Assembly (NCBI GenBank): GCA_029237735.1 | Contig: JAQZBU010000025.1 | Location: forward strand, 1-48,235 | Length of the DNA: 48,235 nt | Direction: 5' to 3' | Origin: Ramlibacter sp. | Lineage (GTDB): Bacteria > Pseudomonadota > Gammaproteobacteria > Burkholderiales > Burkholderiaceae_C | In this document: positions 9,434 to 17,500 of the stretch, in pieces | How positions within the stretch are numbered: the stretch's first letter is position 1 | Layout of the letters: each line of letters opens with the position of its first letter | The notes under the pieces: generated by a model | What the model was told of the DNA's origin: nothing | The model's input: the letters and a program-made list of their open reading frames with translations, nothing else | The model's database searches: none | Made by a program: the position numbers and the translations under genes

Positions 9434-10501
9434 TCAGAGGTCGGTTGTTTCCCGGACGATGAGCCAGCGATTTCCGGATTTGATCAGATCGAGCACTTTT
9501 TGGCTGGATACGTTCAATTTATCGGCGCTGTAGGCCTGCTTGAACTTCGCGACCGCCTTGGAGCCGTCGACCGCGACGTGGAGGCCACTCAGCTTGACGC
9601 TGATACGGGCCTTCCCGAGGATTCGGGCCCGACGCTCCTCCTCCCAAGCCTTGCGCGACTTATTGCCCGAGGGGGCGAAATCCTTGCCATAGGCATCGAG
9701 GTAGGCCTGAATATTCTTGGCGGACCAGGCTGTTGCCCAGTCGTTGACAGCGGCCTCCACCTCCTGGGAAGAGGCGGTACCTGCAACAGCGACTGGCACG
9801 CCAGCCCCGCGCGAAATCGCCGCGGGCTCCAGCGCGGGAGCGGGCGGAGCAGCCGATGCGGGCGGAGCGGCCGGAGTGCGCGGCAGCGTGGCCGCGCGTG
9901 CAGGTGCTGGAGCGGCCACCGGCGTTGCGGCCGCCATTTGGGTTGCGGATTTCCCGGCCGTCGGCGCAAAGAGCTCCTTGATCAACGCCAATTTAGGTTG
10001 CACGTCGGTCTGGCTCGCGTCCAGCTGCAGGGCCTTGCTGTAGGCCTGGCTTGCGAGGCGGGCATAGACGTCGCCGAGATTCGCATGCGCGGTCGCGTAG
10101 CTGGGGTTGGTCCGGATGGCAGCCTCCAGCACACCTCGTGCCTTCTCGTGTTGGCCCTGGGCCGCGTAGAGCACCGCCAGGTTGTTGTAGGGCTCGGGAA
10201 GATCCGGAAAGTCCTCAATGAGCTTGACGAACACCGCAATGGCGTCGCTGTTGCGGCCCGATTCGGCAAGGATGACACCGCGCAGAAAGCGCATTTGAAG
10301 ATCGCGCGGCTTCGCCGCCAAGAATTGATCGGCCGCGGACATGGCCTCGGCGAGCTTGCCGCTGCGCAGCAACTGGCTAACTGTTGCTTGATCTGTCGCC
10401 AACGCGGAGGTCGCCATGACAAAGGTCGTGGCGACAACGAGCATGCGCGGGCGGAACCACGAAGAAACGCCTACGCCTGAAATTGAACGCGCTTGCGACA
10501 T
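9434..10501 (-). CDS. Exported TPR protein with C-terminal NTF2-like domain
   Basis: The 355-residue protein has a signal-anchor or signal sequence at residues 17-36 (FRPRMLVVATTFVMATSALA). Tetratricopeptide repeats run from about 38 to 155 (for example EPYNNLAVLYAAQGQHEKARGVLEAAIRTNPSYATAHANLGDVYARLA). An Ala/Pro-rich linker covers about 175-235, and an NTF2/SnoaL-like domain covers about 243-355 (VNDWATAWSAKNIQAYLDAYGKDFAPSGNKSRKAWEEER, ending SGNRWLIVRETTDL). The last domain matches the layout of the C-terminus of the L,D-transpeptidase encoded 41 bases downstream. The pair may form a complex in cell-envelope work; this is inference. The gene is divergent from the LuxR-type regulator across 234 bases. 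Confidence 0.75.
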   Translation of the reverse strand: MSQARSISGVGVSSWFRPRMLVVATTFVMATSALATDQATVSQLLRSGKLAEAMSAADQFLAAKPRDLQMRFLRGVILAESGRNSDAIAVFVKLIEDFPDLPEPYNNLAVLYAAQGQHEKARGVLEAAIRTNPSYATAHANLGDVYARLASQAYSKALQLDASQTDVQPKLALIKELFAPTAGKSATQMAAATPVAAPAPARAATLPRTPAAPPASAAPPAPALEPAAISRGAGVPVAVAGTASSQEVEAAVNDWATAWSAKNIQAYLDAYGKDFAPSGNKSRKAWEEERRARILGKARISVKLSGLHVAVDGSKAVAKFKQAYSADKLNVSSQKVLDLIKSGNRWLIVRETTDL

Positions 10502-10735
10502 TAGAACTCTCGTATCAATCGGTCAGGGATTGTAGTTCGGGCCTCAAGCGGAAGCCACCTGCCTAGACCTTCAGGTCGCTTCATCGCCTGCCCGACTATG
10601 ACGTGCCTCGCTTTGATAGCGTTGTTTGAGCATACTCAAACTCACTAACCACCCCTCGCGCCAGAATAGTCGACAAATGGACGCAAAGCTCACGTCCTGA
10701 CTGCGATCAACTTCTGCAAAAAGTGGAGAGCCTGA
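10502..10735. promoter_or_regulatory. Divergent regulatory region between TPR protein and LuxR-type regulator
   Basis: This 234-base region is visibly richer in A and T than its neighbours and must hold the promoters of both divergent units. Its clearest feature is a perfect inverted repeat at 10624-10641, listed separately. GGAG at 10724-10727 is the ribosome-binding site for the TTG start of the regulator. I could not place convincing -35/-10 pairs. Confidence 0.5.
10624..10641. promoter_or_regulatory. Perfect 7-bp inverted repeat, candidate operator
   Basis: GTTTGAG and CTCAAAC are perfect reverse complements separated by CATA, giving an 18-base dyad. It lies 122 bases from the TPR gene start and 94 bases from the regulator start. 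The size and symmetry suit a dimeric helix-turn-helix regulator; the adjacent LuxR-type protein is the obvious but unproven candidate. Confidence 0.55.
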
Positions 10736-11404
10736 TTGCTGATTCGCATATTTCTGATCAGTAGCAATCGCCTCTTGCTGGAAGGTCTTGTCGCGGTGAT
10801 CGCATCACGGCCAGAACGCTTCGCACTGGTCGGGTCGGCGGCGTCGCCAGAGGAAGCCGGATCGACGCTGGTCACTGCGGCAGCGCAGGTTATCCTGCTC
10901 GATGTTGACGACGGCCGGGGTCATCTCCCTGTCCTGATTGAAGAAATAAAGGCCCAATGCGGCGCCAGGATTCTGCTTCTGACAGGTCAGGACGATGGCA
11001 GTTTGCCAGGAAGGGCTGCGGCCCTGGGCGCCCGCGGCGTGATTGATCGCCGCACCACACCCAAATTGTTGTTGCGGGCGCTGGAGAAGGTTCATGAGGG
11101 GCAACTCTGGCTCAATCGCGCCACCACGGAGCGCCTGGTCACCGGAAAGGTCTATCCGGGTGCCGATGCCGATGACCCACTCAGTGCCCCGCTGGCCTTG
11201 CTCACCGACAGGGAGCGAAAAATCCTCGCCGCCGTCGTGCACCACGGCGGCGAGTCAGGCAAGGCCATTGCCTTGAAACTCCACATCGGCGAAAGCACCT
11301 TGCGGAACCACCTGACCTCGATCTACCAAAAGTTTGACGTCCCCAATCGCAATGGCCTACTCGCCTATGCGGTGGAGGCCGGACTGATCGAACAACTGGT
11401 TTAG
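10736..11404 (+). CDS. NarL/LuxR-type response regulator with altered receiver domain
   Basis: The 222-residue protein has a receiver-like domain (about 2-120) and a LuxR helix-turn-helix domain (about 152-215: LTDRERKILAAVVHHGG...SGKAIALKLHIGESTLRNHLTSIYQKFDVPNRNGLLAYA). The probable phospho-acceptor D56 (VILLDVDD) and T83 are kept, but the acidic pair at the start of the domain is replaced by S9-S10 (FLISSNRLL) and the conserved lysine is R105. Phosphorylation may therefore be weak or absent. No histidine kinase is nearby. I chose TTG at 10736 because GGAG lies 8 bases before it; there is no nearby in-frame ATG. It stands just upstream of the RTX gene and probably controls that locus (inference). 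Confidence 0.8.
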   Translation: MLIRIFLISSNRLLLEGLVAVIASRPERFALVGSAASPEEAGSTLVTAAAQVILLDVDDGRGHLPVLIEEIKAQCGARILLLTGQDDGSLPGRAAALGARGVIDRRTTPKLLLRALEKVHEGQLWLNRATTERLVTGKVYPGADADDPLSAPLALLTDRERKILAAVVHHGGESGKAIALKLHIGESTLRNHLTSIYQKFDVPNRNGLLAYAVEAGLIEQLV

Positions 11405-11651
11405 GCGACAGGCTCCCCAGACCAGGCAGTCGTCGCATCCTGGCTCTCAATCTAGAGAAACCGCCAAAAGGTCAGAGAAAGCTATGGCCAAGACCAGTAG
11501 CTTTCTGGCCTGTTGCAAGCATTGACGCGTCCTAAATTTAAACGGGTCGCAGCATCAGCGCAATGACCGACCTGCTCCGCAGGGGCAACGGCATGTCAAT
11601 TGACACAGCGCTGAGCGAACTGCCACGGGCCCCAACTTTGAAGGAAGAAAA
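11405..11651. promoter_or_regulatory. Intergenic region upstream of the RTX gene
   Basis: These 247 bases lie between the regulator and the RTX gene and contain no credible gene. The sequence is relatively A/T-rich and includes the 8-base palindrome TAAATTTA at 11533-11540. AAGGAAG at 11641-11647 is the ribosome-binding site of the RTX gene. A TTGACG at 11522 has no matching -10 at normal spacing, so the promoter is not located. Confidence 0.45.
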
Positions 11652-14474
11652 ATGGAATACTCAACAAAAAACACGTTCTTGCTGCGAGATCTCGATGGCG
11701 ATGCCACCTACCTCACGGGCAAGGGGAAAACGGCTTCGATTGTTTCCGAAACAATCTACCCGACGGTAGTGAGTGGGGGTGAAGACTCGTACTCGTACTG
11801 GGACATCCATGCCGGCGCCGCTGACGACCTGATTGACGCAAGGGGAAGCACCAACTACGCCTATCTATATGGGGATATCGGCAACGACACCATCTATGGC
11901 AGCACAGGCTACTTCAACCACATCGAAGGCGGTGACGGCAACGACCTGATTGACGCGCGCCTGGTTGGCAGCATGAACCAGTACCCTTCGGGCCGCGCCG
12001 AACTGCTCGGCGGAGCAGGCGCCGACACCCTCTATGGCGGTTGGGGCGAAGACTTCGTTGACGGCGGGGCGGGCCGGGACATCATCGACGCGGGCGCCGG
12101 CAGCGACTGGGTCGTCTACGACGCCACCGATCTCCGGGTGGAGGGCGACGGCGGACGCGACACGATCGATGCGTCCTCGGCCGCGGCGACCAATGTGCGA
12201 AGCGGCAAAGGCGTCACGATCGACCTGAGTTCCAACCGGGATATCTTTTTCAATTTCGAAGACGTCATTGGCAGCAATTTCAACGACACGCTGACGGGGG
12301 ACAATGCCGACAACCGCTTCGACGGGGGCGCTGGCAATGACACCATCAAGGCGGGTGGCGGCAATGATTTTGTGGTGTACGACCCCAACGACACATCGGT
12401 CGATGGTGGTTTTGACTGGGACGTGATCAGTGGCGAGGATTCCCCAGTCGGGATGAATCTCGACCTCACCACGACCCACCGCAACTTCGAAACTGTCGAC
12501 GGCAGCCGCTTCGATGACGTCATCAAAGGAGACAGCAATAACCAAACCATCTACGGCAACGACGGCGACGATGTCATTGATGGTGGCGTCGGCTACGACT
12601 ACATCAATCCCGGCTATGGAAACGACACCTGGATTTACGACGCCGCCGACGAAGTGTATGAATATTTCGATGATTACGACGGTGCAGGACCCTACGGCGG
12701 CGGCATCGACACGATCGACGCATCGACAGCCGCCGACCCGGTGGTGATCGACTTGTCTTATTACCAGTACCGCGGCTTTGATAACCTCATCGGCAGCGCG
12801 GAGGGCGATGCACTCACGGGCAGTAGCTGGGACAACGTCATCGAAGGCGGCGCCGGGGCAGACATCATCAATGGCGGTGGGTCAATCAACTTGGGCGATA
12901 CAGCCAGCTACGCGGGCAGTCCCGCTGCCGTGACGGTGAATTTGGGTACGGGCACAGGCAGCGGTGGCGATGCCGAGGGCGACCAGTTGTCGAATATCAA
13001 TGTCGTGCTTGGATCGCAGTTTGGCGACGTCTTGACGGGCGATGCGCTCACCAACTTCCTGGAAGGCGGCGCGGGCGCCGACCAGCTCGACGGAGGTGGC
13101 GCGGTTGAAGGAGTCCCGGACTTTGCCAGTTATGCGGGAAGCACCGCAGGTCTCACGGTCAGCCTGGCCGACCCGAGCCTCAATACGGGCGATGCCGCAG
13201 GCGATAGCTACACTAACATTGCGGGCTTGCTCGGAACGTCCTTCGATGACGTCCTCATCGGCGACGCCCAGGACAACTTCATCCTTGATGGCACGTTGTT
13301 ATACGCTCCGTATATGGTCTTCGGCCAGGGCGATGACTGGATCGACGGCGGCGCGGGTGTTGACCGGATCATGACCGGAGCGGGCAATGACACCGTCGTG
13401 TACGACGCGGACGATGGTTCGATTTATGACGAGGGCGGCCGGGATCCAGTCGGCAACTACGTCAACACGTTTGACACGGTTGACGCATCGTCGGCGACTT
13501 CTGGTGTCACCATCAGCCTGGAGGCGAACTACAACGGCTTCGACAGGATCATCGGTAGTTCGTTTGCGGACAGCCTGACCGGCAGCAGCGCTGACGATGT
13601 TTTCGAAGGCGGGCCGGACGCTGACAGCCTGAACGGCGGCTGGGGCGGATCGGATACGGCAAGCTACATTGGAAGTGCCGAGGCGGTGATGGTTAGCCTT
13701 GCCAGCATTGATGACCCTGACGGCCTCGGGGCTGGCGGCGATGCGACGGGCGACAGCTTCACGTCCATTGAAAACCTGATCGGCTCAAACTTCGACGACG
13801 GCCTTTATGGCAACGCCGATGACAACGTGCTCGAAGGCGGGGCTGGCGCGGACTTTCTCGTCGGCAACGAGGGCCTCGATACCGCAAGCTACATTGGCAG
13901 CGCCGCGGCAGTCACGGTCAACCTGGGTACGGGCACGGGCAGTGGCGGCGATGCAACGGACGACACTTTGATGTTGATCGAAAACCTGATCGGCTCCAAC
14001 TTCGACGACGCGCTCACCGGCGACGCTGGCAACAACCGCATCGAAGGTGCGGGAGACGCCGACGACATGTTCGGTGGCGCAGGGCGGGACGCCTTCGCCT
14101 ACAAGTCGTTCTCCGATTCGGTCGAGCTCCAGATGGACAATATCCACGACTTTGCGTGGGGCTCGAGCGGTGACGTCATCGACTTCACCGCGCTGCAGAC
14201 GAACTGGTACGTCGATTTGGCGTACTACACGACCGCGTTTTCCAGCTTCACCGAAATCAAGGCGGAAGCTGAAAATGTACTCAGCAGTTGGAGAGAGATC
14301 TTTGTCGCCACCGATGGGACCGACACCTATGTGTTCATGAACACATCGGGTGACTACAACTACGATGCAGGCAATGACTTGCTCATCAAGTTGATGGGTG
14401 TGAATGACCTGACCACGCTCAGCGCCGATAATTTCTACAACGGTGGCTATGTGTTTACTGAAAATCTAGGCTGA
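11652..14474 (+). CDS. RTX calcium-binding repeat protein, probable type I secretion substrate
   Basis: The 940-residue protein is very acidic, contains no cysteine and has no signal peptide, all usual for RTX exoproteins secreted in one step by type I systems. Glycine/aspartate nonapeptides (GGxGxDxxx) occur repeatedly, for example GGDGNDLID (93-101), GGAGADTLYGGWGEDFVDGG (120-139) and GGAGNDTI (225-232). Longer units recur from about 200 to 800 with the pattern (L/I)IGSxFxDxLTGdxxDN..EGGAGAD, then DTASYxGSxAAVTVNLGTGTGSGGDA. The last 130 residues (GGAGRDAFAYKSFSDS...NIHDFAWGSSGDVIDF) resemble the C-terminal fold before a type I signal. No enzymatic domain is evident, so it may be structural, such as an S-layer or adhesin. 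No ABC/HlyD/TolC exporter genes are in the window. Confidence 0.85.
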   Translation: MEYSTKNTFLLRDLDGDATYLTGKGKTASIVSETIYPTVVSGGEDSYSYWDIHAGAADDLIDARGSTNYAYLYGDIGNDTIYGSTGYFNHIEGGDGNDLIDARLVGSMNQYPSGRAELLGGAGADTLYGGWGEDFVDGGAGRDIIDAGAGSDWVVYDATDLRVEGDGGRDTIDASSAAATNVRSGKGVTIDLSSNRDIFFNFEDVIGSNFNDTLTGDNADNRFDGGAGNDTIKAGGGNDFVVYDPNDTSVDGGFDWDVISGEDSPVGMNLDLTTTHRNFETVDGSRFDDVIKGDSNNQTIYGNDGDDVIDGGVGYDYINPGYGNDTWIYDAADEVYEYFDDYDGAGPYGGGIDTIDASTAADPVVIDLSYYQYRGFDNLIGSAEGDALTGSSWDNVIEGGAGADIINGGGSINLGDTASYAGSPAAVTVNLGTGTGSGGDAEGDQLSNINVVLGSQFGDVLTGDALTNFLEGGAGADQLDGGGAVEGVPDFASYAGSTAGLTVSLADPSLNTGDAAGDSYTNIAGLLGTSFDDVLIGDAQDNFILDGTLLYAPYMVFGQGDDWIDGGAGVDRIMTGAGNDTVVYDADDGSIYDEGGRDPVGNYVNTFDTVDASSATSGVTISLEANYNGFDRIIGSSFADSLTGSSADDVFEGGPDADSLNGGWGGSDTASYIGSAEAVMVSLASIDDPDGLGAGGDATGDSFTSIENLIGSNFDDGLYGNADDNVLEGGAGADFLVGNEGLDTASYIGSAAAVTVNLGTGTGSGGDATDDTLMLIENLIGSNFDDALTGDAGNNRIEGAGDADDMFGGAGRDAFAYKSFSDSVELQMDNIHDFAWGSSGDVIDFTALQTNWYVDLAYYTTAFSSFTEIKAEAENVLSSWREIFVATDGTDTYVFMNTSGDYNYDAGNDLLIKLMGVNDLTTLSADNFYNGGYVFTENLG
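12934..13954 (+). repeat. Tandem-like RTX long repeats with near-identical DNA segments
   Basis: The DNA encoding VTVNLGTGTGSGGDA occurs twice with only a few silent changes, beginning near 12934 and 13917. Related, more diverged copies lie between them (around 13150 and 13680). The spacing reflects repeat units duplicated within the gene. Such segments can recombine, so the repeat number may vary among strains. Confidence 0.6.
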
Positions 14475-14499
14475 TCACGCTAGCCGCTTGGCTGCAGAA

Positions 14500-14525
14500 G
14501 CCCTGCCTCCTGAACCAGGCAGGGC
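14500..14525 (+). terminator. Stem-loop between RTX and ANL/ATP-grasp genes
   Basis: GCCCTGCCT and AGGCAGGGC form a perfect 9-bp stem with an 8-base loop, 25 bases after the RTX stop codon and 27 bases before the next start. It is followed by CTCTTG rather than a run of T, so it is a poor classical terminator. It may stabilise the RTX message or reduce read-through into the enzyme gene. Confidence 0.5.
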
Positions 14526-14552
14526 CTCTTGCGCCGCGGACGCGCCTGACCC

Positions 14553-17500
14553 ATGAACATCAGTGACATGCTCGAAAGCCAGGCTGCGGCGCTCGGCCCG
14601 GCGTCGGCCATCATTCTGCAAAATCGCAAGCTGACATTCGAGGAGTTGAACGCCCGGGTCTGGCAGCTTGCCGGTCAGCTGCGCCGCTGCGGCGTGGGCC
14701 GCGGGGATGTGCTTGCGCACACCTTCGATAGCGAGTTGGACCTGTTCTGTTGCATGATGGCCAGCGCCAGAATCGGCGCCACGGTGTTCAGCCTGCCGTT
14801 GAACACGCCGCTCCTGAAACGCCAGCAGCTGCTGCAACAGGTTCGGGCGCGACATCTGGCAACCGATATGGGCGGCCTGCAATACAGCGGAATCTCGAGG
14901 ATTCTCATTGGATCGGAGGGTGAGCGGTTGAACCCCACGGTGCCAGAGCCCGGGTTGAAAGACGAGGACCCGCCGGCGCCGTGGATTATCGTGAGCGGGT
15001 CGGGCTCGACCGGCCGCGCCAAGCTCCTGCCGATCACGCACCGTCAGCAATGGGCGCGCATGAAAGCCGGCCAAGGCTTGTTCCCTTATGCGGCAAGGGA
15101 TGTATTTGCATCGCTCATCCCGCTGGACTTCTACACAACCAAGATGCGCTTCCTGGAAGCGCTCACCAAGGGCACACCCTTTGTCCTGCACGACAAGAAT
15201 TGCCGAGGCGTTGCGGACCTGGTCGACAGATTTAAGGTGACGGCGCTCTATGGCACGGTGATGCATGCCGAACAGTTGCTGCAGTCGCTGCCCGCGAGCA
15301 CCCAAGCCGCCATGGAGTCACTAACCGCCCTGATGCTGATTGGCTCGACCGTTTCGGCCAACTTGCGCCACCGCATCCGTGAGAGGCTGTGCTCGCGGTT
15401 GTGCGTGCTCTACGGCACCAACGAGAGCGGCACCTTGTGCGCAACCGAATGGCAGGACGTCTACCAGGTGCCTGGAACGGTAGGGCGGCCGCAGAGCGGC
15501 TTCCGGCTGGAAGTTGTCGATGATGATGACGCGCCGGTGCCTGCCGGGCAGCCTGGCCAGGTTCGAATCCAGAGTCCGACGATGATCGATGGCTACCTCG
15601 ACGATGAACTTGCCACGGCCAGGGCGTTCAAAAATGGCTGGTTCTACCCCGGCGACCTGGGCAGACTCACCCCGGACGGCCAGTTGATTCACCTCGGTCG
15701 CAGCGACGACATGATGATCGTCAACGGCATCAACATCTACCCGGCGGAGATTGAACAGGTGCTGACGGCGCACCCCGCCGTACGGGAGGCGGCGGCCATG
15801 CCGCTGAAGCACGCGGTGCACCAGGATGTACCGGTCTGCGCCGTGAGCCTGGTCGAGGGCGCGCGCGTTGATGCGCAGGCGCTGCTGTCGTTCGCGCGCG
15901 AGCGCCTGGGCGGGCACGCCCTGCACCAGGTGGTGATGCTTGACCGCATCCCGCGCAACGACCGGGGCAAGCCCGATCGCGAGGAATTGAAGGCGACGAT
16001 TGCCCTGCGGCTCGGCCGGTTGGCGAATGCCGGCAGACCCGAGGTGGCGGCATCAGGCGTGCCGAAAGCGTCGCCAGCCAAGCAAATGCAAAGGCCTTTC
16101 AGGATTGCGTTTGACGTTCCGGAGCAGGCGCACCTGGCACGGCTCGATGCATGGCTTGCCGAGGCCCTGCAAATCGACCTGGCCGCAGCGAAAGAGTTGG
16201 CTCTTTTGTCCGAGCCGGTCGGGGCCGATTCAGGCAGGGCATGGACCTGGCTGTCGCGCTGCCTGCTGCTCGCGAGGGCGCTGTTGCAGGCTGCCCGAAT
16301 CCCCGTCTTTGACCCGCCCGAAATCAGGTCAATCGAGCCCATGGGCGGCGGAAGCACGAGCTGGCAAGGCCAGGTGACGCTGGCCCGGATCGATCATCTG
16401 TCGCGCGCTGCTTACGAGACGGCGATCAATGCCGCCTTCAGGCTCGGGGCATGGGCGAACGAACATGAATTGAGCCACGAAAACCTGAAGGTCTTCTTCA
16501 CCCTCATCGAAGACCCGATCGTCGCGCCGCTATCGCGCATGCTGTTGACGGGCAAGTCCACCATGCCAGTGCTTCAGGCGGCGCATGCCAAAGGTGTGCC
16601 GTTTCGGCATCTTGGCCTTGGCGTATTCCAGCTGGGCTGGGGTGCGCGGGCCCGGTGCGTCGACCGGAGCACCACGGTGCTTGACTCGGCGATGGGCGCC
16701 AAGTTGTCTCAGGACAAGGTGGCCACCGGGGGCTTGCTGCGGTCGGCAGGCCTGCCCGCCGCAGTGCACGCCGTGGCGGCAACTTATAACGACGCCCGCC
16801 GTGCTGCCCGGCGCATCGGCTGGCCAGTGGTCGTCAAGCCGATAGACCGCGACCGCGGCGAAGGCGTCGCCGTTGACGTGGCCGACGACCAGGTTCTGCG
16901 GGCGGCCTTCGATGAGGCCGTGCGCCATTCCAAGGCCAAGCAGGCCATCATTGAACAGCAGGTGGAAGGTGTTTGCCACCGCCTGTTCGTGAGGGATGGC
17001 CAACTGCTCTATGCGGTCAAGCGCATGCCGATGTCGGTGACCGGCAATGGAAGGCAGACCGTTGCCGAACTGGTGGCCCGGGAATTCGAAACGCAGCAGC
17101 GCCTGCCGCCATGGACCCGTTCGGCCATCAGGCCGCTGGACGCGATGGCGCTGGCCGCCATGGCCGCAGCAGGATTCACGGCGTCTTCCATACCAGTCGA
17201 TGGCACGAGGGTGCCTTTGCGCAGGATCGAATCGACCGAGTGGGGGGGCGTGGATGAGGAGGTGACACAGCGCATCCATCCCGAGAACCTCAGGGTAGCG
17301 CTGGCCGCATCGGCCCTGTTCGGACTGAATGTTGCCGGAATCGACATCATCAGCCAGGACATCAGCCAACCCTGGCATGAGAATGGGGCGATCATCAACG
17401 AGGTGAACTTCGCACCCCTGCTAGGCGGGGCCGAGATATCGCGGCAGCACGTACCGGCTTTTCTGGACAGCTTGATTCAAGGCGACGGACGGATTCCAGT

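Noticed and set aside
11506..11517. TGGCC-TGTTGCA, resembling a sigma-54 promoter upstream of the RTX gene
   Set aside because: The spacing between the GG and GC elements is far too short, and no sigma-54 activator is adjacent.
11522..11527. TTGACG as a -35 box for the RTX gene
   Set aside because: No acceptable -10 hexamer lies 16-18 bases downstream.
11652..14474. Regular repeats that could suggest a CRISPR-like array
   Set aside because: They are in-frame protein repeats with glycine/aspartate nonapeptide structure and no unique spacers.
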